Shown piece after piece: positions 33,543 through 45,195 of a stretch of 64,000 bases of DNA (the stretch's first letter is position 1; each line of letters starts with the position of its first letter). Made by a program: the position numbers and the translations under genes. A model generated the notes under the pieces. It was not told the origin of the DNA, ran no database searches, and saw only the letters and a list, made by a program, of their open reading frames with translations. The DNA comes from Craterostigma plantagineum (Eukaryota > Streptophyta > Magnoliopsida > Lamiales > Linderniaceae), in assembly GCA_027422505.1 (NCBI GenBank), contig JAPQWV010000418.1, positions 482,001 to 546,000 on the forward strand, written 5' to 3'.

Positions 33543-36500
33543 ATGTGCCTAACGTTGTATTAAATTAAAGAAATACAGAAATGCGTATGAAATTTTTCGA
33601 TTTTTGTATTGGACTAAAATTACATAAACTCCTAATTTCATACAAGTCCCTAAACCCTCCTAATTTCATAAACTCCTATATGCCCAGTCTCACAGGTCGT
33701 CATCCATGCACAGCAAAAGAATTCCTATACGCCCAGCCTCACTGGTCGTCATCCATTCACACACCACCCAAACGACGCTTGGAACCTTCTTATTTTCTCT
33801 TTTTTCATATTGGGCCGTTGGCTTTTCTATCTCCCTATGCACCACTATAGAGCTCAATTCCACTAGGGATATATATATATATATATATAAGTGACAGTAT
33901 ATGCATTGAGAGGCAACCCTAGTTCGCAATTTGCATTTCGTCTTTCGGCGCCTTTTCGATCCCAATGTGGTTCAAATTGAGAGGCCATCGATGCCTTTTC
34001 TATCCCAAAGCATTCCACATTAAGAGGCTAACCCGTGCACGCAAATTGCCTTCATTCCCCAGGGCGCCTTTTCAATCCCAGTGCAGCCTGGCATGCGGAC
34101 GCTTCACACTGGCAGCCTACCTCGAGTTTGTTCCCTCGTGTCGCACCCTCCAGGTCGCACTTTCTGCCATATGGGCATCAACCCAACATCATTCATATAG
34201 TCGAGGGCGCATCAACGCCACCATGGTAGCATAGGAGAGCGGTGACTCAACAGTTGAGTCGACCACAGATGCCCATATCAGCAAATATACATCGCTCACG
34301 GGGGATCTTGACTCATGCACGCTCTCGTGTCCTGACCTTTATACCAGGCGTGCATGCACGTGGTCATGTCGTGAAGCATATTAACATGCATGTCGTGTCA
34401 TCATGAATATCAAATAATTCATGTCATATAAAGTTCACATTCTGTCATAAAAGCACGTAGTCACGTAAATCATGTACATACAGGTTATGTATTGTAGTTG
34501 AATTGAAGTCTCCTCTTACCTGTCGTCCGTAGATTACTAGCTATGGTTCAATGGAGTCCCTAATTCTCGACCTAAAGCCTAAAATTTTTAATGTCAGTGT
34601 ATTTAATCAACTTAATCTTCTAAGTGCTCGAAGTTCATAAGTATTGAAATATTATATTTAACATGGTATTTGAAAGGTAGTTGTTAATTTAAATTCGTGA
34701 AGGTTCATAACTCGTGAACTGTACTTAATTCCCGAATTAATTTAGACTTATGATTCGTAAGTTAACTAACCCGTTACAATTTGCGAACTTATATAGTTCG
34801 TGAGGTATAGGTCACACTATCATGAGTCCATGAGTTCGCCAAACTCACTTAGTTTCGTGAACTTATGTAGTTCACTAAGTTGATTCGATTCGTAAAGTTC
34901 TTCATGTACTCACATTCCGTGAAATATCCTTTATATTACATACAATTCTCCAAATATTCGTACAATTCGCGAAATAAAGTTCTTAATACCTAGTTCACGA
35001 ATTGTCTCCAGGTTCGCAAAATCTATGAGTTCGCCAGCCTAGTTTAGGTTCACGCAATGTGACTTGGTTTATAGTTCGGAAACATCATTCGTGCAGAACC
35101 CTAATTCGTGAAACCTACTTTCGTGAACTCATTAAGACAAACTTCGAGTTCGTGACTTACTCGACCCGCGAAATGCTTTAAACCTACATTTGTGAAGTTC
35201 TATTTCTTACACTTAATTCGTGAACTTATATAGTTCGCGAAGTACCTTTATCCAACTCGTGAAGTGATTCGCCAATCTACATGATTCGCGAAGTTCCCTC
35301 TAATTCGCCAACTAACTATGGATTTGTGAAAGGTACTTTCTATCTCATGGTTCGCGAACAAGTTCTACATTCTCACAATTCGCCACTTACTAACCATACT
35401 TTACAATCAATTCGTGAAGCTCTCTCTCAATTCGTGAAGAAAGATTCGCCAAGTTCATCAACTTCACGAACTGAACTTAAGTGGGGTTCGTGATCTTCTC
35501 ATGGTTTGTGACCCTAACCTTGCGAGGTCTTTCATTTCACATCGAGTTCGCGAACCTAGTTCGCAACCCTCTCTTTCACTTCGTGAACTCATGATCGATT
35601 CGCCAAGTGTTTCTACGGGTTCGCAAAATTCATCCTAAGGCTTAGAGTTCGCCATGTTTTAGGTTTACGAATTGGGGTTCGCCAAGTTCTACCCCTTCCT
35701 ACATACTTCGCGAATTCATGCATGGAAGCCCCTTTGAATTCGCGAACTTCTCAGTTCGTGACATTTGTATTTCACGAAGTGTTATTGTTTCGCCATGTTC
35801 AGTTTTGCTCACTCACTTTGCAAACTATTATAAGTCTAAATTTTAGTTCGCGACTGTTATGTGGTTGGCGAACCTCATCACGCCTACGGTTTGTGAACTA
35901 GAGTTCAAGAAGTCCCCATTTTACAACCCTTAACGTGCCAAAACACCTTGCAACCCGTGAAACCTCAAAACCTTTCGATCTAAATGTCCACTTTTCTAAA
36001 ACACGATGAATACCCTAAGAACCTAAAAACCCTAAAGCCTCGATTATCATAGAATACGAGTTTATGCTTATTTATAGTGTTTTAACTTGTTAAACATGTT
36101 ACCTTAACATCTAGAGTCTAAATCATAAGCTAAAAACGTAAGAACCTTAGAAAGATTTCATACATTTTCTAATGCTCCAAGTCGATTTTCCTACTTCTCT
36201 CTAGTTATCGTTTCTTAGTGTGAAAGATGATCTAGATATTTTTAGCTATCAAGGTATGGGTGCTTAGATATAGGTTGACGTGATTTCTCCTTAATCTAAG
36301 GAAGGATGTTGCTAAGGTTTATTTTTAAGGATTTGGGCCTAAGTTTAGATCTAAGCCCAATTACAAATATAACCCAACTTCTTTCCTTACCAATTTTATT
36401 ACCCCAATTTCCTTTACCCTATTCGAAAATCCTTACTAGATATTATCTAAGCATGAAATTAGATACACGAAACAAATAAAGTCACCTAAGCACTAATTGA

Positions 36501-36663
36501 ATGCACCAATATTCACACAATCGCACAGGCACATAATTAATTCACGAAATTCATGTAGTGAAATAGACATAAAACGTGCTACACAAATTTATTAAATCGC
36601 ATAAGCATAAATCGTGCACGTGAAGTTATTGGCCAAACTAGCTTATGGGGCTCGGGTTCTACA
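33543..36663 (-). mobile_element. Solo gypsy LTR-B inside E2 pol
   Basis: About 3.12 kb on the minus strand, starting TGTAGAACCCGAGCCCC at 36663 and ending GTTAGGCACAT near 33543 (the terminal CA may be mutated). No internal region, and AACCT on both sides, so it is a solo LTR. It shares with LTR-A the GCATGGATGACGACCTGTGA block (33717-33695, partly duplicated at 33738-33760) and a block at about 34490-34560. Open frames at 33581-34234 are inside the LTR and unsupported. (AT)n at 33869-33889. Confidence 0.75.
34690..35900. repeat. Dispersed TTCGYGAA motif array in LTR-B
   Basis: About 40 copies of TTCGCGAA, TTCGTGAA, TTCACGAA, TTCGCCA or TTCGCAA in 1.2 kb with unrelated spacers. Exact TTCGCGAA, a perfect palindrome, occurs near 34967, 35233, 35284, 35350, 35546, 35707 and 35738. 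Most copies are followed by CTT, GTT or AAGT. The stretch has no gene. Confidence 0.9.
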
Positions 36664-37198
36664 AACCTCCCCAAGACCAAGCCGATATACCAAGTTCTTC
36701 AAATGCCCTCACCTCACCCGATTCAAAATTACCTCAGAATGTTCAAGATCCAACCATGGAAGTTGAGGAAATGTCATCAGAGTCGCTCAACTCAGCTGAA
36801 ACTGAATTGCCTCAACTAGTTGAACAGCCTCAGATCATTGGAGATCCCGCTCCACAAATGGCTGATGCTTCTAGGTCGGCTTTGCCTCATGAGCGCATGT
36901 GGGCTCGAGCACATCCAGTTGATCAGATAATTGGTGATCCTTCGAGTGGAGTAAGGACAAGACATCAGAAAGGACTATCAGTTGCTTCTTAAGCCAAAAC
37001 GAGCCAACCACGGCAGCAGACTAACTTAAGGACAGTGATTGAGTAATTGCGATGCAAGACGAGAGCAACTAATTCGAACGCCTTCAAATGTGGACATTAG
37101 TACCCCATCCGCATGGGAAAACCATCATCGGGACGAAATGGGTATTCAAGAACAATAAAATGAAGATCGAGAAGTGATCAGTAATAAAGCAAGATTGG
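36664..37198 (+). pseudogene. E2 hinge between integrase and RT
   Basis: Open frame to 36992, matching E3 at 45100-45390: Ser/Pro/Glu-rich linker then HPVDQIIGDPSSGVRTR, the conserved entry to copia RT. After a stop come pieces with WKLVP-like and GTKWVF sequence in broken frames (37090-37150). Confidence 0.7.
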
Positions 37199-38067
37199 TT
37201 GCGAAGGGCTACAATCAACAGGAAGGCATTGAATACGACGAAGCGTATGCTCCTGTTGCCCGAATCGAAGCCATCTGCCTTCTTGGCTTATGCGACCCAT
37301 AAAGACTTCAAAGTCTACCAAATGAACGTTAAGACTGCCTTTCTCAATGGCGTGTTAAAGGAGGAAGTCTATGTCGCTCAGCCAGAAGGCTTCGTTGACC
37401 TAGAACATCCCGATCATGTCTATCGATTGGATAAAGCTCTCTAAGGACTAAAACAAGCCCCACGTGCTTGGTATGATGCCTTGAGCGAATTCGTCATAAA
37501 GTCTGGATTCATCCGAGGAACGATCGATACAACACTCTTCATCAAATGGAAAGACAAAGACTTGATGGTCATCCCAGTTTACGTAGACAACATCATCTTC
37601 GGATCAACACATCCACGGCTTCGCAAGAGGTTTGGAGGTTTAATAAGAGCAAGTTTGAAATGAGTCACATGGGAGAGACGCAGTTCTTCTTGGTCCTTCA
37701 AGTCAGGCAGCTCGACGATAGGATTTTCATCAGTCAGACGAAATACATCAAGGATATTCTGAAGAAATTCCATCAAGATCAAAGCAAGCCTCTCAGCACT
37801 CCTATGTCAACAAGCTGCAAGTTCGATGCCGATCCCACTAGAAAAGCGATCGACAGCACACTTTATCGCAGCATCATTGGGTCTCTTCTCTATCTCACCT
37901 CAAGCCGGCCGGACATCATGTTTGCCACCTGTTTATGCGCCCGTTTCCAAGCCGATCCCAAGGAATCTCACATGCTTGCGGTGAAGCGGATCTTGAGCTA
38001 CCTCAAGGGCACATCTACCTTAGGATTGTGGTATCCTAACGAACTTCAAACTTATCAACTACACTGA
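37199..38067 (+). pseudogene. rt: E2 reverse transcriptase remnant
   Basis: RT copies element RNA into DNA. The frame reads [20 protein letters not shown] near 37310, where the first catalytic Asp (usually M-D-V) is Asn. The second motif reads VYVDNIIFG near 37580, again Asp to Asn. TAA at 37442 and a shift at 37650 break it. The last part (LSTPMSTSC, SRPDIMFATCLCARF, MLAVKRILSYLKGT) is typical copia RT C-terminus. Both catalytic changes make it inactive. Confidence 0.8.
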
Positions 38068-38573
38068 TGCTGACTATGCAGGTTGCCGAATGGACAGGAA
38101 AGGCACATCCAGTGGCACACAATTTCTAGGCAAAAAGCTGGTCTGTTGGTCATCCAAGAAACAGAATTGGTCGCGGCCGCTAGCTGTTGCTCTCAAATGC
38201 TGTGCATGAGGAGTCAGTTCCATGTTATGGGTACAATTTAAATAATATACCCATTTATAGTGATAGCCAAAGTGCCATTGCGATTACATGTAATCCTGTT
38301 CACCACTCATGCACGAAACACATAGACATTAGATATCACTTTATCAAGGACCACGTAGAAAAAGGCACTATTGATATGTACTTTGTGAACACAGAGTATC
38401 AACTAGCCGACATTTTCCCAAGGCATGGATCAAAAATGCTTCCAATTTCTTGTCGGAAAATTAGGTATGTTGAATCTTCCGTGATGTGTGTTTTGCCTGA
38501 TCCTACTGCTCTCTCCTATGTGCTTTCGAAAATTAATTGCCCTATCTTACGTGAACATTTAGTAAAAATATAA
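38068..38573 (+). pseudogene. rh: E2 RNase H remnant
   Basis: Pieces in several frames: DADYAG near 38066, a broken middle, then NNIPIYSDSQSAIAIT (38235) and SRTKHIDI-like sequence (CTKHIDIRYHFIKDHVEKGT, 38310). Catalytic DSQSAI is present. A stop at about 38571 ends the last open frame. Confidence 0.75.
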
Positions 38574-39500
38574 TACAATAAAATTAATAATAAATCCAAA
38601 AAAATTATACATATATCTATACTATGAGGGGGATCATGATATCCTTAAGATGCTCGATCTGGTAACGACTAGATTTCCCTGACATGCGACTGATTAATTG
38701 CTTAAATTTTGTCGGTCTACATCGTATTATTGTGTCTAAGTCATTAGTTTGCTCCACTAGACACGGACTTTACATATGTGAGGATTCTAGCCTTTTTAAT
38801 TTTTCTCTTTGGATTTATTCTCGAGCGAGTCGCACATCAATTGCTTGTCTTAAATAGTGATTCTTGGTTTCATACTCGCCTTGCTTTAGATTGTTAAGGG
38901 CACTTAGGTAAGTCCTCACTCGGCCTTATAAAATTTTTATCCCTTACATTAGCCCCTAGTCATCCACTCTGAGCCTTCTCCGATTCCCTTTTCTTCATTT
39001 GAAACTCATTCCAAGCCTTCAACCAATTTCTATATTCTTCAGAGGGGTGTTCAAACAAGAAAAGGAGGGGGAGGAAAATAAAAAACAAAGCAGAAAAGAT
39101 GAAAATAGAAGGCATTGCTCAACGCACAAAATGTAGACCAAAGGAACCTGCCTTCCGACTATCTACATCACAAACTCTTAAAAGGTGGCACGGATCATGC
39201 TGTGAACTTCTCCACCGATAACCTCGTACGCTCATCAGAACGGCTGGAAAGAGGAGTACCTCGAGGTGAACTTCTCCAAAGATAATCCGGTCTTATATCG
39301 GGAAACGAGAAGAGGAGCGAAGCCTTGGGTACAAATTTCATAACCGTGAACTTTTCCAAAAGGATAATCTCTAAATCCTCTCTAGGGAATAAGAGAAGAG
39401 GAGCGCGGTATCGGCCCGAGAACCAACAAGAAGAACTTCGCCTACGATAATCTCCAATAGCCTCGTGGAGAAGCGGAGCTTCAGCTTGAGCATAAAAGGT
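38574..39500 (+). other. E2 post-pol region with four-unit tandem repeat
   Basis: No gene. A purine run (GAAAAGGAGGGGGAGG) lies at 39058-39074. From 39202 four units begin with GTGAACTTCTCC or AAGAACTTCGCC at 39202, 39266, 39346 and 39431. Each carries GATAATC or GATAACC and three end in GAGAAGAGGAGC or similar. Matches 46800-47890 in E3 and the reverse of 9530-10380. It stops after CTTGAGCATAAAAGG, where E3's LTR starts; in E3 the equivalent sequence continues. Confidence 0.75.
39202..39490 (+). repeat. Four-unit tandem repeat, possible stem-loops
   Basis: Units of 64, 80, 85 and about 60 bp, each with CTTCTCC near the start and GAGAAG near the end, which could pair. Also present at 47615-47890 and, reversed, 10085-10380. 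Confidence 0.65.
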
Positions 39501-39850
39501 TGTGGAGTATCAATTTTAATTGTGCTTGATTTCATTAGTTGTCCTTGTAATTTGGGGCATTATGTATAGGAGTCCTTAGATTAGGACTAGTTTGATATTT
39601 ATACCAAGTTTGTTTGGTATAAATAGTTGTACACACATTGAGAAATATACAGAAAATTAGAGAATCAATCCGAAAGGCAGCCGAATTCAATTCTAGAGAG
39701 AGAAACAGCAAAACTTTCTCACACTAAAGGAATTCTCTCTCGTGTTCTTCAAGTGAAGGTTTTCGATCGAAATTCATATTTCAATAATTTTATCGATTTC
39801 CTTAGAATTCATGTCTAGGATTGATTGTGTTGACTAATGAGGACCTAACA
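39501..39850 (+). repeat. E-family LTR copy 3 (E3 5' LTR)
   Basis: 350 bp, TGTGGAGTATCAA to GGACCTAACA. TATA inverted repeat at 39600-39621. The preceding bases are AAAGG. Confidence 0.85.
39600..39621 (+). promoter_or_regulatory. TATA-overlapping inverted repeat in E3 LTR
   Basis: TATACCAAGTTTGTTTGGTATA followed by AATAG; the right arm supplies the TATA box TATAAATA. Confidence 0.55.
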
Positions 39851-39851
39851 A

Positions 39852-39868
39852 ATTGTATCAGAGCAGGT
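39852..39868 (+). promoter_or_regulatory. Primer-binding site of E3
   Basis: ATTGTATCAGAGCAGGT after the LTR end; one change from TTGGTATCAGAGC. Confidence 0.75.
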
Positions 39869-40566
39869 TCGTTCTGTTTTGAATCGAAATTGTTAGAATT
39901 CGGATCGAAAATTTATATTTTGGAACTTCAATTTTTCTCGCTAAAGTTTTCGATCGCAGAAATTTCTCGATCGCAAAACTCTGCGCGAAAATTTTTATCG
40001 ATCAGAACACTAAGTCAGCACCAAAATCGTCTTTACTAAGAACGATTTTAGTAGAAGAAGTTTTGGAGTGTTACTTAGCGAAAAAAATTTTTGACGAAGA
40101 CCTATTTTGACCTCTGCGGTCGCAAAACTTACCATCGAAACTTTTTTTCGGGCACAACTAATACTGTTTGACCAAGTGGAAATTAGTTGCGATCGAAAAA
40201 CTTCTTCGGTCAACGAATTTATTCTGACTAAGCGAGAAACCTACCTTAAGTACTGTTTCTTGCGATCGAAATAAATTCACGATTAAAAGATTTTTCTCGA
40301 TCGATAGTTTTTGCACAAATTTTTCTCTCTCTAAAATTTTCTCGCTGACGCACTTTCTCGCACGAGAACAGTGACATACATTTTAATCACGACTGAATTA
40401 TTTTCGATCGAAAATTTAAAGATAGAATCGAAAATAATTCGCGACTGCTTTAATATCAAACGCTACTAACTAATTTGCTACTTGTGAAGCACGTAGCATC
40501 GCTCAAATCCATCAAAACAACAAACGAAGATCCTTCGTCAACAAAACTAAAAGGGGCAAAGAAGAG
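39869..40566 (+). repeat. E3 leader with TTCGATCGAA motif array
   Basis: Non-coding leader. TCGATCG or GCGATCGAAA occurs at least ten times between about 39950 and 40440 (TTTTCGATCGCAGAA, TTCTCGATCGC, TTTTCGATCGAAAAT). The same array occurs in other E leaders and upstream of the ORF at 50736. It ends with the intact D2 target site and a short AT-rich run before gag. Confidence 0.75.
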
Positions 40567-43110
40567 ATGTATGCATACTCTCTAGGAAACGACAATCGTC
40601 CGCCGATCTTGCAACGCGCTAAATATACAGTTTGGAGAAGCCGCTTCCTAAACTTCACAGATCAGGCTGAAAATTTATTGCAGTCACTCGAAGAGGGACC
40701 TGCACAGTGATGATGACACGACTACTCCTCAAATTCCCACTACTAGGCGACTTAAGGAGCCTAGGGAGTACTCTATCGAGGAAAAGGCCCGCGCGAAGGC
40801 TGATTCAATAGCCATGAACACACTCATGCAAGGCATCCCTAATGACATCTATAGACAGATAGACAGCCTTCCGACGGCTAAGGGAATGTGGGATGAGTTG
40901 CATAGGATGATGCAGAGGACGGAAGTAGGCATCAAGGCCAAAAAGGTGAATATTCTCACTGCTTATGACTCCTTCAAAGCAAAGCAAGAAGAGAGCCTAT
41001 ACGATGTATATCAGAGATACCTCACTCTTCTCAACGAGATGAGGAAGATAGAAATCTTGAAGACGAACATGGAAACAAGTATCAGATTTCTATCCTCTCT
41101 GCCCTCGGACTGGAAAACGATATCCACTCAACTTAGACAAAACAAAGATATGGAGGAGTTGGATATTCATGCAGTCTTTGATAATCTCGCCGAACACGAG
41201 GAAGATGTTTGCGAGACTCACTGAGAGCAGAAGGTCAAGTAGGTTGACAACACCGTTGCTCTAGTCTCAGAGAAGCGTGGAACAAAGCCTCGCAAAGAAA
41301 AGATCGTTAGGCCTCCCTCCTCATCAGAGTCAGAAGAAGAATCAGAATCAGACGTCGAGCCAAGCATGAAGGCTCTAGGGAAGCAGGTTGCCTTAATCAG
41401 AAAAATGATGAGCAAAAAATACTTCAAGAAGAAGTCCTCATCCTCGGCCAACAAACTTCGGACCTCAAGCTCTAAGAACAAGGAACATGCACCAGAGAGC
41501 TCCGAAGTTAAGAATATGAAAGAGCCCAACAAGTGCCTCAATTGTGGCAAGCCTGGTCATTTTGCCAGAGAATGCACTCTTCCCAAGAAAAGAGATGCTA
41601 ATTACTACTCCAACAAGCTTCAACTCACGAAGCAGGAGGAAGCAGGAGTAGCCTTCATGGCAGAGCAGGACCATTGGCTCGAAAACACGTCTAGCTCTAA
41701 AGACGAGAATCTTGCCCTCATGGCACGTCTTGACGACGACAGCGACGCCGAAACATCCAACCAGAAGGACGAAGATAACGCATCCACCTCATCACAAGAG
41801 TTAGACTCTTCTTCCACATTATTGACCATGTTAGAATCATATAAAAAACAATATGCTAACATGAAACGTGAGCAGAAAAGTATTAAGGAAGTAGAGGATA
41901 AAATTTCTAGTCTCAGGAGAAGACAAATAGTCTCGAATCAGAACTTAGAAGCTCTATTGCTAAAATAGAAGAACTTACTAAGAGCCTACATTCTAGAGAG
42001 ACTAGTCAACCTCAAATAGGAAAGCATAGCGAAAGATTAAAGAATTAGAAGATAGGCTAGCAAATAACTACATTTGCTTGGATATGAATCTCAATGAGAA
42101 ACCCACCCTAAATTGTAGGATAACCAAAGCTACCACTAAGATTACTAACTTAGAGGTTCAATTAGAAATATCTAATGCGAAGGTTAGTTAGCTTAGTAAA
42201 GAACTTGATGCCTGTCAAGCTGCTAAACTGACGGTAGGAAATAATTATGCTCTCCTAGGTGAGGAACGAAAGAAGTTATATGCAATAATTAAGAAATTAG
42301 ATGTTATTCTTATGCGTAGGGGACATTCTTAGCAGACAATATTTCTAAACCAGCCCAAGGATACAGAATTTTATAATCCAATAGAAGGCATAGCTTTCAC
42401 TAACCCACGTGTTCTACGGAAGAAAGAAATATATGATATTAAGAACAAGGGTTTAGGAGTAACCTCTCTTAACAATTTCACTGAAGCGACAAAGCAAAGT
42501 ACTTTCGATTCGTCTAAGAGTAGAGCCTCACATGGGCCTGAAATCCCCTTTGACTACACAGAACTAAATGAAAGAGACAAAAATATGAAACCATCTTTAA
42601 CACCTGTCTCTGATTTAGTTCAACCTCCTGAATCTGAAACACACTACGAGGAAGTCAAAGACGTTCATTATAAATTCTCTCTACAAACCTCCTATAATAA
42701 AACAGATAGAGGAAGCTCAAGCCAAATTAAGTAAAGAAAGAGAGAATTTCGAAGCTGAAAAGAAAAGGTTCTTAAAAGAGATGGAAAATCTCAAAGCTTC
42801 CTCACCTTCCCAAACTACCTCTCATGCTACTAAGCAAAGCGTGAAAAATCAAAAAATCACCTTTGAAAGATCAAAAGTGCATTGATAATTCTGTTAAAAG
42901 TGCTAAGACTAAATCTATTTTACCTACGTTTACAGGGAGTGTAGGGCAAGCACTAGAACCGAAGGCGAGAATGTCTAGTATTAAGAAGGAGCTAGAAGAT
43001 TCGAGTATATCTAAGAATGTTGCTCCTTCTGTACAAATAAATGACACTCATAGAAATAAAAGAGTCATTTCTTCGCTTCAAATAACTGCTTCTACATGTA
43101 CTCTATAGCC
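40567..43110 (+). pseudogene. gag: E3 gag with UBN2, zinc knuckle and coiled-coil tail
   Basis: Start ATG 40567 (MYAYSLGNDNRPPIL); this frame stops at 40708. The UBN2 domain is open at 40706-41224 (TLMQGIPNDIYRQIDSL, YDVYQRYLTLLNEMRKIE, RFLSSLPSDWKTI). After TGA at 41222 the linker frame 41366-41968 holds a complete zinc knuckle CLNCGKPGHFAREC (about 41530-41571) and Asp/Ser-rich parts. From 41860 a coiled coil extends in broken frames to 43110. Gag would form particles and bind RNA. Four or more breaks make it non-functional, but this is the best preserved copy and the reference for E1, E2 and E4. Confidence 0.85.
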
Positions 43111-43239
43111 TATCATTTTTAGAAGCACTAATTTCGAAATTGGCTCTACATCTGAAGCTAATAATAGCCATTCTGAAACAAATGCCACTAGGAAGACCCG
43201 TAGGAAACAAGTTCAGCCATAAAAAAAGCGTATGGCACT

Positions 43240-44111
43240 GTGCATGCCTGTACTCACCTAAGGTATCCCGTGAAGATTGAGTCCCCCAAGCAGCTTATGA
43301 GATTATCGAAAGAAAAGATCTTTTCCTTGGTCAAGCCTACCAACGCATTTGTACGTGCTGAAATTAACCTTCCCTGCAAGGTTCAACCCAAATGGGTTCC
43401 TAAATCTCCGCCTAGGACGACAAAACCCGAAAAGGCCAAGTCACCTAAAGAGGCTACACCCAAACCCACTTCTCCAAAAGCGAAATGGGTGATTAAAACT
43501 CCCTCAAGAAATAATTTAGGAACCGTATCCGAACCTAAATCTATATCTGCTAATTTGAGAGGACCATGCTTAAGTGGGTACCTAAGCTCCCTAACTTGTC
43601 TTTGCATATCCATCATGTGTGGTACCTCGACTCTGGTTGCTACACACACATGACTGGAAATCAAGAGCTGCGGAGCAACTACAAAGACCGACCAAACGGC
43701 AAAGTCAGATTCGGAAACAATGTGTCAGCTCCCATTCTTGGATGTGGGGATATTATAATGGAAAATCTGACGATAAAAGATGTCTCTTATGTCGAAGGCC
43801 TCTGCCATAACTTGTTCAGCATAGGTCAGTTCTGTGATAAAGGATTTCAAGTGGTCTTCCACAATGATCGGTGCAGAAGTTTGGACAGTCAGGACATAGA
43901 ACACCTCTTCGGACTTCGGAAGTCCAATCTTTACACGATCAACCTGACGTCTGTGCGGCCCTCGCCAGCTGTATGCCTCATCTCTCAGACTGTTTTACAG
44001 AGGAACAGCTTATGGCATCAACGAATGTCTCATCTAAATATGAAAGCTCTCCAATGCCTTTCTACGAAAAAGTTGGTTCACGGTCTTCCAACCATACTAC
44101 TACAAAAGTAG
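43240..44111 (+). pseudogene. pro: E3 basic linker, protease and pre-integrase
   Basis: 43240-43653 encodes a Lys/Pro-rich linker (CKVQPKWVPKSPPRTTK). From 43566 another frame gives the aspartic protease: HHVWYLDSGCYTHMTGN with D-S-G intact (about 43620), then APILGCGDI and KDVSYVEGLCHNLFSIGQ. The pre-integrase domain follows (SLWHQRMSHLNMKALQ). It ends at TAG 44109-44111, where E2 has GAG (Glu), so a single change stopped it; the same frame continues from 44112 (HHCSACQLGK). Confidence 0.85.
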
Positions 44112-45195
44112 CATCATTGTTCGGCATGTCAATTAGGGAAAATGAAGCGAGCATCTCATCAAGTCAAACAAATTGCGTCTACCTCTCGACCATTGGAACT
44201 AATCCACATAGACCTCTGTAGGCCAATGCAGACACAGAGTATCAGTGGACCCGAGCACGTGCTAGTAATCGTCGATGACTTCTCTCGCTACACTTGGACA
44301 AAGTTCCTCCGAACCAAAGATGAGACAGGGGACTTGATTATCAATTTGTGAACACTGCTCAGAATCTGCTGCAACAGACTATTCAAGTTATTCGGACAGA
44401 CAACGGCACTGAGTTCATGAACCAATATCTCAGTGAGTTTTATCAGAAGCTTGGAATAAGTCAACAATTCTCAGCCGCAAAAACACCTCAACAAAATGGG
44501 TTCGTTGAAAGGGAAAACAAAACTCTAGTGGAAGCCGCTCGTACAATGCTGATTCATTCTGGTCTTCCACATTTTCTTTGGGCTGAAGCAGTAAATACCG
44601 CTTGTTTACCCGAAACAGGACGGTGGTTCACAAATGGTTCAACAAAATTCCGTACGAAATTGTAAATAAAAGAGTACCCAACATCTCATTCTTTAAAGTC
44701 TTTGGGTGCAAGTGCTTTGTGGCGAACGACAGAGAGCAACATGCAAAGTTCGACCCTGAAGCATTCGAAGCAACTTTCGTCGGTTATTCTTCAACATCAA
44801 AAGCGTACCGAGTATACATCAAGTCCACCCGCATGATTAAGGAAAGCTACAACGTCACTTTTCACGAAGTGAACGAAATGGCTTCTGAACAAAACAGTTC
44901 AGGACCCGTGCTCAACTCATTGGCTTCTGAAAACAACATCTCAGAACCCGTATTCACTGGTGTGTTGGCACAAAGCCGACAGAAGATGGCAACAAATCAG
45001 CAATCACCGCCAGACGAAGCTCTAAGACTTGTGTTAGAAGACTTGGATTCCCTCTTTGAGTCTCTACATCCGCCAGTCACCGTCAATCATAATCCCGACG
45101 AGACCGATGTACCAAGTTCTTCAACAGTCACTACCTTACCCGATTCAGATTTGCCACAAAACAATGAAGAACCTACCGTGAGTGTTGAGGAATAA
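44112..45195 (+). pseudogene. int: E3 integrase core and C-terminus
   Basis: Continues the HHCC Cys pair (CSACQLGKMKR). The catalytic core is in two frames: HIDLCRPMQ (first Asp, about 44205) to 44351, then after a one-base loss near 44345, RTDNGTEF (second Asp, about 44397) and VERENKT (Glu, about 44508). The D,D-35-E set is intact. A second shift near 44615 leads to the last frame, to 45195 (PYEIVNKRVPNISFFKVFGCKCFV), with an acidic linker. Only these small breaks separate it from an open copy. Confidence 0.85.

Larger units (their letters stand above)
27397..39500 (+). mobile_element. E2: copia family E element, interrupted by D2 and LTR-B
   Basis: Leader remnant (27397-27492), D2 insertion, gag, protease, integrase, LTR-B insertion, RT, RNase H and post-pol region. 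No 5' LTR is present; the left end meets an unrelated fragment at about 27396. At the right it abuts the LTR of E3. Organisation and sequence match E3 throughout, which serves as a comparison for each break. Confidence 0.8.
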
